A stretch of 64,000 nucleotides of DNA from Aquatica leii (GCA_035610365.1 CM069432.1:224214532-224278531), one strand, 5' to 3'; shown: positions 1 through 13,897, counted from the first letter of the stretch. Notes: generated by a model from the letters alone, not told the origin. Program-made: numbers and translations.

Positions 1-3000
1 CCTGAGTTGCGGGCTACACGGTGTTAAAGGTAATGTCAAATTTGACAGATTTAGTAAACAAAAGGCAACAGAAATAATGTACGTTACTGTTATCGAAAGT
101 ATCATAGCATCGCATTATTGTTCCTAATGCTATGCTTTAGTTTCGACCCTTTTAACGTAAATTACTATTAGATATAAATAAATGCTTTAAACACTGTTAG
201 TAACTTTAGCAAAAAAACGTACTTTATCTATTTAATTTTGAGTGGTAAATCACAATTACGATTTACGTTAAAATAAATTCTATTAAACTACTGCTACTAC
301 TCATACACTTTGCAACCTTGGTATATAATATGCTATTACTCAAATAATAATTAAGATAGCAATAATAGTAATTGTTGTAGATAAAATGTTGTACTCAACA
401 AGTATGACTCGTCTATAATTTAATCTTGTAAATTTTTACATGCTTGCATTAATAATATCCATATCATATTTGTTACATAAATAACTATTATAACATGTAG
501 TGCAGTTAAGAAAGATAGTGAATTATGAAATTTAAGAACGATTGAATTCAGTAAATAATTGTTCAAACAGTTTTAACTACAACCGACAAACACTAATACA
601 GATAGATTTTAATTGACAATTGAATGTAAATTAGTCAATACGTTTCAATTAATGTCAGGGGAACGGTCAGACAAACAAGGAGACTCCATGAAAATTCTAA
701 ATTGTAAGTTAATAGTTGATCAAAATGGTGTCGCGTCATATAACTTTTTCAAACACAAATTTTCTTTATTTTAGACAAAATTATTAGGTCAAAATGCTAC
801 TTACACATACATAAATATATTCTTTAGTTTATGTTGTAACCGTAATGATATTGCTTTACGATAAAAAAAAGCATCTATTAAAAAAGTGTTTGTTAAACTG
901 AAACTAAATTTTAGTTTTAGAGATAAACTTGAACGTTTACTGTTTATACTAAAAAAATCAAAACTAATATGTGAAGCATACTATTATCATTGTTATTTTC
1001 AATTTTATTAGTGTTTTATTTCTTATCAAACAATTATATTTTTTAATTGCTAATTTTTTTTTAAAGTTAGCATTATATTTAAGATATATAAAATGTTTCA
1101 AAAAAACTTCAATACAATTTTTTTGTTTTAAATCCGAGTTAGAGTTACAATAACGTTGTAGTAATATTTAAATAAATTTACAATACATTTCCTGAACACA
1201 ATGAAATAATTATTCTATTTTCTATTTATTTATTATGATGTCGAAGCATTATTCTTTTTAATGTGCACATTTTTTTATTACATTGTTTCATTGTTAGTTT
1301 TGTATAGTTAACAACGCTTTGCTTATTCTGTATTTAGGTAATGTTTATTATTTTTTGCATATTTATCAAAAAACTGTATATTCTAATAAGTTATAAATAT
1401 CATAGTTCGTGCATTTTTCATTATTTTACAAATGCATTGCATTAGTTTTATTTCAAAACAAAACAAATAATTTAGAGTATTTAAACAAATTGATAGCATC
1501 ACCAATATCAAACACAAAAATATCTTTTTAACACTGTTGTTGCTGAAAATTGAAATTGTTTTAAACTTTTTCTAAAGGTTTTCTAAACAAAGGAAAATTG
1601 TAATATTGTAAAAAATAATAAATCTACTTTTTGATTTAATGTACAAAACATTCACCTATAATTACCATTATATAAAAAAAGTATCGTTGATTTTTTTAGT
1701 GTAATTTCGTAAAACAAATTTAAAATGGTACGTAGTAACAAGTCGTAACATGTAAATTTTGTTTATTTTGTATAATTTAAAGCAACAACTTCCGTTCTGT
1801 TTTTATTATTAACACAATATGTAACTGTTGTTCAAGAATTCATTAAAAATTGATTAAAAAATATTAATAAAAGATGTCTGAATTAGTCCGATTTTGCATC
1901 TAGGTTTAAATTTAAGATACAAATTACCATATCAATTTTTTGGTAATTAAATTTAAATCTAAAAAATTTGTTGTTGTTGTTAAATATAGAGGTATTAATA
2001 TTAAATTTTAATATTACATTAACCACAATAGTTTTTCTGTCACAAATGCAATAATAAAGCTTTAGTTTTAATGTGCAAGTAACATTTAACTATTAGAACA
2101 ATTTCAATCGTACTAAAAAACAGTAATGAAATTTAGTTTTAATAGTTATAATTTGTGTAAAACTAAAGCTTATGTCGCCGCATTAATATATCTACCAATT
2201 AAAAATAACTCTCACTTTTTCATTTAACTAAATGAATAAATATTTCTTTAATATTTAGACACAATGCATCAGACTGCAAACATATCAAAAATGAATCTAT
2301 AAGAACGGTCTCGGTCGCACTTTACGTCGCAGTTCAGATCCCGGCTTCAGTCGCAATCGCTATTTAGGTTCCGGTCGCAGCTTACTGCAATGTGCATTGA
2401 AATGTGGTTCAGCTTTAAAAATTCAAGTTTTATTGTAAAGTTGAACCTGTTCTTAATCTTGTTTTAAATTTGTTTTTGTATTCAAAAAAATCATCTGCAC
2501 ATCGCCGAATATGATCAACGCCAAAAAGAAAAATAAAACACTTTGCAGAGCGTCAATCCCAAATAATTACTACTACTTAAAAAAAACGTCGAAAATATAC
2601 AAACAAATTTTAGAAAGTTTGATAGCATTATTAAAAATACATAAAATTTAACAATAAAATTAACATAAATTAAATAAGTAATGAATTTATTGTTTTCTGT
2701 TTAATTGCAACAGAATGTGTAATATTCCCCTAGTAAACGGTTTTGTAAATTTTTTTTCTTTAAAACTATTATAAAATTATCAGAAAATATAAATTTGTTT
2801 ATATTATTTACCTGCGCTTAAGAAACTGTAACTTCACAACCTACTATAATACGAAACAATGAAAGCCTATGTAACTACTAGTAGAAAAAAAAAGTAATTA
2901 CATTACATTTATTAAACTATCTTAAAAGTATCTTTAGAATAAACCAGTTTTATCACTACTTTTAAATAGAAAAATGAAACAATATTAGATAATCTAGTTT

Positions 3001-4119
3001 TATGTCCAAGTGAATGATAAAGTTCGTCTTATGGTATAGTTTTGCGGCCATAAAGTACACTTTATAGTACTAGTAAAATAAAGTAACTTTATTTTCAATA
3101 CTGTCAAAATAACTATTCATTTAAATTTAGAAAGTACACCTTATTGCTTATAATAATCATTGATATTTATAACACAATTATTGTTACCACAAATACTCAT
3201 TCCAAAAACTTCTTTCCTTTCTACTACAGCATCAGAACTTCATGCGTGTTGTTGACTTTCGACAGCAATGTTTTTGCAAGTCAGTGGTCCCTCATGAGAT
3301 TTTTATGAGATATCTTGCTTAAGATCTTATTCATAATGGTAATTTTTGTGTTTTCACTATATTCGATTTAATCCTCTGCCACTGAGCTTAAGCGCCATCC
3401 CCCGGCTCACCACTAATTTTGTGAATTCCGACGGGTTAAACGGTAGATTTTTTTTAAATGTAATTGATAAAAAACCTTTCGTGCGTTGTCTAGCTTAGTC
3501 AAAGTGTCATGTATCTTCTGACAAGTTCGAGTACATTAAAATTTTTGAGTGTACCTGGTACAATTATAAATGATTGATCAGTTTTGGTTTTAGTGTCTTC
3601 ACGCTTGACAAGAAAATGCGTTTCAAAATATTAACCACAAGTTGTCAATAATGTCACTAGTTCCTGCCGTCTGTAAACACCAGCAACTCCAAGTATCAGG
3701 ATAACCTAGAGCAAATTATGTTTTTATGAAAATTCAAAATGCTAAAGCATTCTTATCTAATATTAGCGACGTTTTAAGCTTAAACTCATTACTCTTCCGT
3801 TCCAAATAAGGAATGACATTTGAAAATTTACTAATGTTCATTTCTTCACATTGATTTATAGTCGATCGTAGCAAAGAATATTTGCTTTATAATGATAAAC
3901 TTTTTTACCGACAAAGTTTCCTGTTGAAATACAGGTCGTTGTAATTTCCTACTAGAACACCACTTCCAGTATGCACTGTAAGTTTCTTTGTATAAATGTT
4001 TAGATTTTGCTGATGATAGTAAACATCCGCAACATTTCTGGTTTAATTTAATTAATTTTTAATTTATATTTCTTTAACAACAATAACCACTTTTCAAATT
4101 TCGTTTGAGATATGTATAT
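1..4119. other. AT-rich non-coding stretch
   Basis: I see no gene, domain or element end here. Open frames are short and have the low-complexity Phe/Leu/Ile/Lys content expected by chance in AT-rich DNA. Two small local features stand out: a perfect 14-bp palindrome TGTCAAATTTGACA at 34-47, and a GC-richer patch at about 2305-2400 in which the motif GGTCGCA or GTCGCA recurs. Neither can be assigned a function. Confidence 0.6.
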
Positions 4120-4405
4120 ATTCGGTGTTTTTTCTCAGCATTTTTAGCATTTTTAAAAATTTGACCAACAAACATTTCCGATATTTTGACCATTTTTGAC
4201 GACTTGTTTACATACATATGTATTTTAGTAAAATTGGGAGTTTGACACTCTGCAAAGCGTCATCTTTTGTTTTTTGGTATTTTGACTACGTTTCCAAGAA
4301 CATTTTTGACGTTTTCACTATTTTTGGCGTTTTGTACACGGTAGTTTTTTAGCGATTTGAGCACAAGTTTGGCGTTGTGTCCATTTGAGGTGTTGTCTTT
4401 TTAGT
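4120..4405. repeat. Degenerate short-period TTTTGAC/GGCGTTTT repeat
   Basis: This stretch is built from variants of a short unit of the form TTTTTGACNNTTTT or TTTTTGGCGTTTT, repeated irregularly roughly every 12 to 20 bases on the + strand. Copies are too diverged to give a clean period. It reads as an old, cryptic simple repeat; no coding or regulatory meaning is visible. Confidence 0.4.
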
Positions 4406-4925
4406 GATATGTCCAAATACAATTTAAAGCACCTAACTTTACTAATTACTAACCAAATTACTACAACCGTTTAAAAAAACACTTGATTGAACGGTTCTAA
4501 ATGTTATTAAATACGTTATATACAAATACGTACTGTTACTTAAAGTCGTACGATTGTGAATAACAACCGTCAATAATAGTAATATGTAAAATCGTCGGCA
4601 AAATTGCGTAAGTCCAAAAATGTAAATTTTACAGTAGGCAAAAAAATCTAAAGAGTAACATAATACCAAAGGTTTTTTTTTAATCACGTTTTACTGTAGA
4701 AAGTAAATTGATGAATGTTAAAAGAAATTATTAAATAGTTTTGATAAGCAAATTAAGCAAAAATCACATAAAAACTCGTTCAAATTTTGGACTTATGCAA
4801 ATTTCAATGAAATGCAATCATTATTTTTTTAGTTAATATTTTTTATTAGTTGCTTAAAAAAGTACAAAACACTAAACATTATAAACATATAATACTAAAT
4901 AAAACAATACATACAAAAACAAAGC

Positions 4926-7000
4926 TTATTCATGTTCAAGACTATTATAGAAAGGATGGAAATCTGGTTCCATGGTACTTTTTAGAATTTGGAGGTGTTC
5001 AAACTTTTCCCGTTTAATTTTTAATTTATCTTGGTAGATTCTTGGCAGCTGTTTCGTGGAAACCATTAAGCATTTCCCATTGAATCTGATGGGAAGAATC
5101 TGAAACTCATCAGAATGCCTAATCTTATACTATATGGATCCATCTGAATTATATTTTAAAGCTCTAATATCTTGCACGATAGGGTCACCAGATTTACGCC
5201 CAGGACGAATTTAATTGAAAAAGTTGATTTTAAAAAAATCCTTAAAAAATGCATGATTTAAATATTGTACATCATAAGGTCTTGGGTTCTTTCTTGCAGT
5301 TTTTAACAAGTTAACATAGTCGCATTCCATTTGTGTATGTGCTTTATTTTTGAATAACAGAAACATTGTTGTCAATTATAAATTTTAAGAGGGCATTCGA
5401 CAAAGTGGAATTGCGATTCTGTGCACCACAACCGTCAATGTAAAGGATAATAAATTTGTTGTTTCAATCCATGGTTGCTAAGACTTTGGTAGATAAAAAG
5501 GTACAAATAATCGAAGCAAAATAGTTCGCCTTTAACTCCCCTTCTCCCTCTTGCAACAGAAAACAATAACCATCTTTCGTATGAAGATTAAAAGAGTAAA
5601 ATTATGAAGCATCAATTTAGTTTTATAATAAAGTGCAGACACGTTCAATTGTGGGCATAATAGAACGGATTGAAAATCCATAGTAAAAACTTGATTTAGT
5701 GATTCCTTGTCTTTTTCTTTTTCATTTCGCGCCTCATCTTTTTTTGTTCTGTGTTCTTTATAAATTAGCTCTGAAACGTTTTGTGTTTGGTACCCTACCC
5801 ATATGTCACATTCGTCTTTCTTTGTGCTGAGACAAATTTAATTCTTTAAAAATATATTTGAATAAGGTTAAACCAACCGGTCAGGTGTTTCTATCTGTTA
5901 ACCAAACATTTCTGTAAAAGTCATACAATTCGGTTTTATTTTTCCAGCGTGGTTCTAGATATAGTTTGGCAGACGATTTCCTACAATAATGAGATTCCAG
6001 CTTTGTTAAAGTGCCAAAAAAAATTTCTAACTGATTCTTTTTTCTCGTTATTTTTTAACTGCATTGTTTTGTCAAAATTATTCCTTTCAGTTTCTATGTC
6101 ATCCCTTTTTGTCTTTTCTGGTGAACTAAGGTTTTTATTTAACCAGTCAGTGATAGTCCTCATTGACATACCAAGCGTGTTGAAAATATTGTTTTGCATA
6201 CCCACACTTTTTTTGTTCATAAAAAAAGAATAAGAGCATTTTCTTCGACTCTCCCCTTCAGATGTTTGGTTTCTGGCCCTTTTGATAGTTAAGGCAATCG
6301 CTCTTCCAATGACAAATACTTTCTTTTCTTCCCATGTGAAGCTCCAGAATTTTTGAAATATCTGTTGTCTTTCTTCTTCCTTTAGGATATAACATTTAAA
6401 AGCAATTTTTTTCGACGCGCTTTCTTCACACGAACACATAATTTTTAATTTACTTTTATTTTTCTAAACTACAAATTTGTTATCTTTTGTTCCCATGTAC
6501 GCAAGCTCTTTTTGTCTCTTTTTCTTGTTAGTGTTATATTTCTAGTATTGACTGTAGCTCAATCTGTTTTTCTTCCTTTTGCGATTTTTATTCTCATTAT
6601 CTGCAGCAGCAACATTTTCTTCCCTCTCTGAGTTACTTTCTCTTTCAATTAGGTCGTTCTCTTTACTTAACCCAGAATTTTCCTTTTCCACAACATTGTT
6701 TTTAGAATCAGATGAAACTCCTATTTCAATCGCATTGGTGCCTTTAGAAATAATAGAATAATTTTTGTATTACGCCACAAATAAATTTTAGAAATTACCT
6801 AAGTATATACAGTCTATACAGTCATCTACAGTATCAGTATTATCCAGTCCAATGATTTCCGGGACATAATTTTCATTGCCGGTTATGTTCGGATCGATAT
6901 TTTCTTGTAAATCTTCTGTAGATGCATTAAGAATTTTCTAGGCCTGGATACACTCTTCTTTTAAACTTTTTATTTCATCGGATAAATACTCTGAATTTGA
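4926..7000 (-). pseudogene. Spliced pseudogene of an insect multi-copy family of unknown function (RNase H-like, possibly transposase-related)
   Basis: I recognise the overall pattern of a protein family found in many copies in insect genomes and annotated as uncharacterised. Reading the minus strand there is an acidic N-terminal exon (about 6799-7000), an intron at 6742-6798, and a long second exon. Its landmarks in order are a Lys/Arg-rich block (RKRKKNRLSYSQY), a short Cys-containing segment leading into EEERQQIFQKFWSF, a segment with NTLGMSMRTITDWL, then LLCPQLNVSALYYKTKLMLH and EGEGELKANYFAS, then YIDGCGAQNRN, and a C-terminal EKFEHLQILKSTMEPDFHPF before a stop at 4926-4928. The middle part resembles RNase H-fold integrase or transposase cores, but that is from memory. 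The copy is dead: stops interrupt several conserved blocks (for example in exon 1 and after WLTDRNT) and the frame changes more than once. The longest intact piece is 5981-6439. The retained intron means it was copied as DNA, not through mRNA. Confidence 0.6.
6742..6798 (-). other. Intron remnant inside the 4.9-7.0 kb pseudogene
   Basis: On the minus strand the sequence runs AG|GTAATTTC at the donor and TTTCTAAAG|GC at the acceptor, 57 bp in all. The flanking reading frames (ending in DCIDCIYL before it and starting GTNAIEIG after it) are both open and acidic, as expected for adjoining exons. Small introns of this size are normal in insects. Confidence 0.55.
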
Positions 7001-7099
7001 AGAAAATAATGTAACATGTTATTTTATTATTAACCATTAATAATATATATTTATAAATAATTTATTAAGTTTTTGGTTAAACTTTTTATTTTTTTAATT

Positions 7100-7137
7100 T
7101 TGCTGACAGTTTCGACTAATATTTAGTCATCATCAGG
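7100..7137 (-). ncRNA. Hammerhead-ribozyme-like motif of a Penelope-like element tail
   Basis: On the minus strand there is CTGATGA (7130-7136), one extra base, a perfect 5-bp stem GACTA / TAGTC with a 5-base loop, then GAAA (7110-7113) and CTGTCAGC. This is the order of the hammerhead core (CUGANGA, stem II, GAAA), which Penelope-like retroelements are known to carry at their ends. The extra base before stem II departs from the strict consensus, so cleavage activity is doubtful. No Penelope coding sequence is recognisable next to it, so it is probably an orphan tail. Confidence 0.45.
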
Positions 7138-7152
7138 ACTATAAGGAAACAT

Positions 7153-7176
7153 TATATATATATATATATATATATA
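7153..7176. repeat. (TA)12 microsatellite
   Basis: An uninterrupted run of TA dinucleotides lies just downstream of the hammerhead-like motif. Confidence 0.9.
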
Positions 7177-7179
7177 ATA

Positions 7180-10100
7180 TCATAAAACTTATAAATTACT
7201 TTACCTAAATAACATTTTTAAATATAAAAAAGTTTAAATTTACAATATTTTAAACATCAAAAAATTATTTTCAAACATGCCTACTTAAAACAAAAAAAAA
7301 TAATAATAATAGAAATTTAAATTAAAAGAATGAAAAGCTTAACTGAAAACTTAATAAATTATTTATAAAAAAATAATGTAACGTCGCTTAAAACGATAAC
7401 TTTTGGCTTGGATTTTTGTAGGTGCTGATTGACATCAGTAATCGTTAGCATTTTTTTAGGTTACATCAAGGAAGCAGAATCTTCATCTCCACTTTCAAAC
7501 TTGGCTTTGCTTAATATTTTATTACAAACAAAAAAATGAAATTAAAGTAATTAAAATTATGTTACAAAAAAACTTGTTAATAAAAATCATAATAACTAAA
7601 ATATTCATACGTATGTATTTAGTTTTTAACTGTCTTGATACGCGCCACTGGATTTTAAGTAACGAACTATTCGTACGTAATGTTTTTTGGTGATAAACGA
7701 TAACCAATGCTAGTCTACTTTCATATTCTTTATCAATCGCTTTACAGTGCGGTATTCAACGTGTGGTTTTCAATACATATTATATGTATAAGTACATGTT
7801 ACATCGTAACAAAAAAGTTGGTACTATATTAGCTGCGCGAAACATGGTTGACGTTCCCAATTTTATGTGAGACGAATTCTAATTTAAATTTAATTCTTAA
7901 AATACGTTAATTTAAAAAAAAATTGTGCGTTTAGGTCTACAGAAGTCCAGTTAATGAAAATCTCGCCAGATGGACTCGATTCAATTCTATAGGTTTTTTT
8001 TCTAGTATGCATGTGATATGTTTAGAAGTATAGGTACATATGTACTTGCATTAAACTTTAAATAAATGTACCTAACATCTTATATTTTAATTTGAAACTA
8101 ATATCTTCTTTTGTTTCTATAATTATTATACGTTTTGTTCTCTTCGTATAGATCGTTTTTTAGCGTTTTTTTCTTTATTTTATTATTTTTATTAGTTGTA
8201 TTGTAACTTTTTTTAGTATAAAACGTTTCCACTTTTTTCTAGTGTACCTATATTTTATCGTTCATGTCTTGTTCGTTAAGACAAGAAACTAAAAATTTGT
8301 TAATAATAATGACAATAGTATTCTTTGTCATTTTCTTATAATGTAATTTTATTACAGAAATGCGTTGATTATTGTATCTATGTCAACAGATTTTATAATA
8401 ATACAAAATGATTGCAAAGAATGTTATTTGCTTTTGAAATTTTTATAAATTGTATGAATTATTGTATGATCCAATAGAAGATTCTTTAGAATTGGCATTA
8501 GCATGTACAGATGCATTCGAAAATTTACGTCGCTACAAGTCTAGAAAAAGTAGATGTAATAAAATTGTAATTTAATCTAATAATAAATAATGCTACACAT
8601 TTTATTAGCGCTTACGCTCAATCACGAAAATTTATACAATAATGCTGATATCAATAAAAATTAAGCTGTTTGTAATCTTAATTTTTTCACTTATTTTAAA
8701 AGCATTGTGAAAACTAAAATTAAATTAATTAAAACGCATGTCATCAAAAAAATAAATTAAACGAATTTTTACTGTTTTTATACAATTTTATCAACATGTG
8801 TAAAAAAAGTTGGATTAAAAATATTTGTATACTCTTTGGCAAACAATTAAGCAATTTTCGAGTACAGAATAAGTTAATTAAAAACTACATGTTTTTTTTT
8901 ACCTTAGGAATAACTAATTCTATACGGACACAAATAGTTAGCTGTATAATCTATCATCTCATGTTAATTAAGTTATCCACGTTAACACAACGTGAGAAAC
9001 ATAACGTGTCATTTGGTAAGACGTGTTAGCAATACAAAAAATTGCTGAGTTTTGTAAAATTTAACAAGATTCTGTTAACCAAAAAAACAAAACTATTTGA
9101 ATGTAACAAAATAATTTTTTTCAGCGAGAAAGTACACACAACCAAAGTTATATGAGATGAACTAGTATTTATTACTGAAATTGCAAAATGTATAAAAAAA
9201 TTGCATGCAGATAAGGAATAACGTGTTTTTACAGAATAACAGTTTCTGTGATTGTTCACCATGTATGTCACAATAACAACTAACAATTGTTAGTTGTAAA
9301 ACTAAAATAACAAATTAAACGTTTTAATTTTGTAGTTTGTGTTACAAAAGTCTTACGTAGGTTTGTTCAAAGTTCAGAAAAAAAGAATTATTATTTTTGT
9401 CGAGAAAGAAATGTTAAAGAGATTTTGGAAATCGGGGACACTGAAGAACAAAACCAAGTAAAAGATACATCAAGATACCACGACTTATGCTGTCCACCAA
9501 AATTTGGTACAACTTTTCCAATGGCTTTTTTTGTGCAAAATTGTTCTAAACTTGTTTTTTGGCACGTTTTGTTTTTTATAGGTCTTTATATTATTTTTTT
9601 TTAATGTTTTAAATAGTACCGGTTTTTTTTACCGATATTACGCACCGAGATCGAGGAATTTAATTTCAAAAGCATAACAACCTTTTTTGTATTAACATTG
9701 GTTGGACTACTGATTTTTGAAGATAGTGCCTTTTCACTGGTTTTTTGAGCATAAAATTTAAACGATGCAGAATTGGGTTATAAAATTTGAAGTCGTTTTA
9801 ATCAGAATCAAAAAGGCTTTATAACGAATAATAATATAGAGGGGGGTTACATTAAAAAAGTTTAATGCGTCACTCTGTATATCAATATCCTATATATGAC
9901 AGACATGCTTTTAAATTGAGTAAAATGTCCGCAGCTAATGTTTAAAAAAAATTCAAGTCTATATCTCAAATAGCAAGACAGTCACGGGCGTTCCTCGTAC
10001 CCCTAAGGCACCCTGTATGTTATAAATATAATAACGATAACATTTAAATCAACTATAAACTTCATTGGCAAGTTTTTTTTTAAATTTAGTTATGCAAAAT

Positions 10101-13100
10101 ACATATCTGTACATCTTAAATTAATTAATTTGTTAACTTTTGTCAATAAGTTTATAATAGCACCAATCATTACCTCAATAAAAATAACATTTAATTTTAC
10201 AAAAACATGTTATTACTACAGCGAATTATTGCTGTTAAACTAATTTATACCGATGTATGTGTATAATGAAAGCAAGTTTTACAAAATCAAAACAGACATT
10301 TATACAAATTTTAATTTAAGAAAAAAACTAGAAATAAACCAAACCGTGTAAAAACCGTTTGGCTTTTTAACCATTTGCATTAATATAAATATCAGTATGA
10401 TTTATTATCATATAGAAATTTGTTAGTGAATTAATTTCGAGCTATTATTTAAGCAATAGTTTGTAATTGCAAGTATGATTTATCTTTCTAAAAATATTTT
10501 CAAAATCACTCTATTTTTGGTTATTCTAAAAATAGCAATATTGTTCTTTATTTATCAGTTTTAGTCTAACTTGCAATATTGTTGAGTTATATTAGTTTAT
10601 TTTTTTTATTTGTGTTTTTTTTTAAATACTTTGCTGGCACATATTAAAAACTAAAAATTTTGTTTTGTACGTTAACAAAAATTTAGGTTTTATAATTTGT
10701 AATTATGTAATTAGTTTAACAAAAAATAGTGCAAACTGTTACAACCCAAAATGCAGTCAGTTTTATTAAATAGGACAGGTATAATTTAGTAAGATTTTCG
10801 CAATTATTTAGACTAAATTTGTGAACTTTGATTGAGCAAGACCGAACTTATGAATATTTATCTTTAAATGAAGGTACTCACTTCTTCCACTTATTTGATT
10901 CTTCTAATTCAAAACTACATCAAACTACAGTTTGATGATCTTAGATTTTATTTGCAAAACAAATGGATAGAAAAAGTTATCGGATAAAGCAAACAATTTA
11001 TTTGCAAAACACAAAATAATTATTTGCAAAAACTGTTCTATACATAACCTATAATTATATTAAATTATAAAGGAAACGTAACTTTAACTTAAAACGTTTC
11101 ATGTCATTTAGGTACATACACGTCTAAACAAAATTTCAATAAATAAAATTAACATTATTTCTTGTTGCTAAAAAGTACAAAATTTAAATTAAATTTTATT
11201 TAAATCTATTCACAAAACGTCAAGATAAATTAGTATAAAATTAGATTTCTTTATGTTATTTCTAGCTTAACATGTAAATTTCTATTATTATTTTCTAATT
11301 CAATTTTAGACACGCTATTTCATACCTAGTGCACTTATTACTGATACTGTGATGTCGAGCAACGTCAGATATACTTACGTACCAGAATACGTTAAATTCG
11401 ATTACCTGTAATAAGATCCATCAAAGCTTAAGTTCATCGCTTTAGTTCATTAATAATTTAAGTCGAAACTCACAACTCAAAGAGAAACTAACTTAACGTA
11501 GGTTTTTAGATTTACTTTGATTTATAGGAAATATACTAATAAATTAATATAATTAAAAAGAAGTATTTACTTACTAAACTACATAATATTAACATAAAAA
11601 AGATTAAACGTAGTTATTCTTAACACCGTTTACTTTAATAACCAAATTTAAGTTGTTAAATTAAATAAGTACACTGAGCTTAATACATAGACACAAAATG
11701 AACTTTAAAAGATACCAATCAAAAGTTTTACTTACATAAAAATCGATTTAGCTTTAAATATACCAAACGATATAATTAAAACGTAACATTTTAATGTGTA
11801 TACCTTAAAAAGAAAATGTTTATTTAATTAATATTTTTAACATGTATAAAAATAGCATTGTTTGTACATTTATAATATTTTTAACTTTATTTTTCTTATA
11901 TTTTTAAAATTAACGCAATTTGACAAAAGTCTTTATACTCATACAAATCTTTAAAAAAATAATTTAGTTGTTTATTTAAGTTTTGTGTTATCTTTTAAAT
12001 TAAGAAACTATAATCTAAACAATATTTTTTTTTTAAATATTTTAAAAAATGAAACTTTTATTAATGTGTACGTATAAAAACTTTATAAAATTAGTTTACT
12101 TTTTTATGCATTAAGCTCACTTAAACTAAAATGTTTGATAAATTATTTATTTTTTACAAAGACTAAGCTTTTATAGATTCTTTATGTAAAATTGTATTTA
12201 ATCAATTCATTTACTTTAAGCTACTAAAAAATAGCTTTTTTCATTATCCAATTTTTCTTTGGAATTTGGAATTTATTTTTGCAAAAACTAAATTTATTAC
12301 AATAAATTAGTCCGATAAAATTATATATTAGCAAAAATTATTACATATGTATATATATTACGTTGTGTTAAGTGGCATATACATCGTAGCTATAGTTTTA
12401 TTAGCAATTTGTTGTTTTTGGTAAATCAAAGCAAACATTATTTAGTAAAAATTGTTACTTGAAAGAATTTAATATCGGATTTGAATACAATCTGCTCTGC
12501 TAGATCTGCTCCAGGATTGTTAGACCAAATCTTGTTCAACAACATTTATTGAAGATTTAATAAAGAGCGCATATTAAAAGCTTTTTTGTTAATAGTTTTT
12601 TTATTATAGTAGAAGTGTGCTCTTCTACGGTAAATTTTTTTAATGTACTTACAATGCAACTAAAATAAAACAAATAAATAAAATAAAAAATTACACATAA
12701 TCTTTGTTCACAAATTTGTAGCACCTCTATAAATTTGTCAAATTTTATTAAATATGCAAAACATTTCTGTATTTGTTTTGTTTATTATTTACTATTATTT
12801 ATAGCAAAAAATATTGTGATAGTAAATGAACCTAAAAGAAATAGCAAAAAAAAATATTTTTATAGCTATATAGCACTTTTTTCCAAAGTAAATTTAATAT
12901 TAGGATGTGTTAAGTATTTGAAAACAATGATTTAATTAATAGTTACTACAATTAGATATAACTAAAAAATCATCAACATGTCTTCTATAAAAAATAAAAT
13001 ACTAATGGTTATCCTTAACATCTTATAAAAAAATTCAAATTTAGATTTTCTATAAAAATTAAAAACCTGACATGTCTAACATCCAATTCCAATAAACCTA

Positions 13101-13855
13101 AAATTTATTTTTCTCTTCTATACATTATAATCACATTGGAATTTCTTTATGTAAGTTTTAAAAGAAATATAATGTTGGTACCACATTTATTACTATATAT
13201 GTCAAATTGGACATTAACTTTAACATGTTTTTTTTATTAATTTTGACTGAATTTCAAGATTTTTTAAATTACTTTTTCAGATGTCGCTTACTCGTTTTAA
13301 TATAATAATTGACTTTAAACACTTACTTTTATGTGGATTTCTATTTTTCATTTTGCCACCCTAGAGCTTTTTTCGTCCATTACGTAACTACACTAACGAA
13401 CGAATATTGACGTTTACGATGTATGCAGCACAAAAAATATATGTAACTACTTATCTAAATCTTTGTTTGCTAATCACATCTTAAATTTTAAATGTTCTTT
13501 TAATTTAAATGAAGATTATGAAATTCTTTACTTTTGTAATAAAGAAATTAAACAATTTTTTTTAGAAATGAAAAAAAAATGTTAAAAAACATAAGAATCA
13601 TCTGGTCAAATCACTAAATAAAATCATTAATGATAATTTTTTTTTTTCAAATAATTACATTTTTTCACTTCACTTTCCTTTTATAAATTATTACCTTTTT
13701 ATTTATTTATTTATATTTATGTATTCATTTATAATTGTCAATTCTATGTCAATTTATTGTCGTAATTTTTGATATTTATTTATTTTATTTAATAATTTAA
13801 TTAATTATAAGTTTATTATTTTATATATTTTTAAGTTTGATTTAACTTATTATAA
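7180..13855. other. AT-rich desert without recognised genes
   Basis: Open frames here are short, AT-driven and show no domain. At 9840-10015 two segments end in CACTCTGTA and GCACCCTGTA, which look like termini of small TA-target DNA elements, but I could not pair them with matching opposite ends. Long A or T runs are frequent. I see no splice-bounded exon and no RNA gene. Confidence 0.55.
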
Positions 13856-13859
13856 TTTA

Positions 13860-13897
13860 GAGGCCTGAAGATTACATATAATGACTAAAGACGTCGC
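13860..13897 (+). other. Degenerate Penelope-like tail motif
   Basis: GGCCTGAAGATTACAT is followed about 10 bases later by GACTAAAGACGTCGC. This resembles the Penelope tail pattern CCTGAAGA, stem, CGAAACGTCGC, with the core GAAA changed. It matches the 51.95 kb copy only in outline. It is probably a decayed tail of another Penelope-like element with no coding part left. Confidence 0.35.

Noticed and set aside
971-1153. Open frame of 60 residues on the + strand
   Set aside because: Low-complexity Phe/Ile/Leu/Lys composition expected by chance in AT-rich DNA; no domain, no context.
5949-6233. + strand open frame of 94 residues
   Set aside because: Lies antisense to the recognisable minus-strand pseudogene; a shadow frame.
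9840-10015. Possible TA-target DNA element with CTGTA ends
   Set aside because: Two similar termini occur in the same orientation and no matching opposite end was found.
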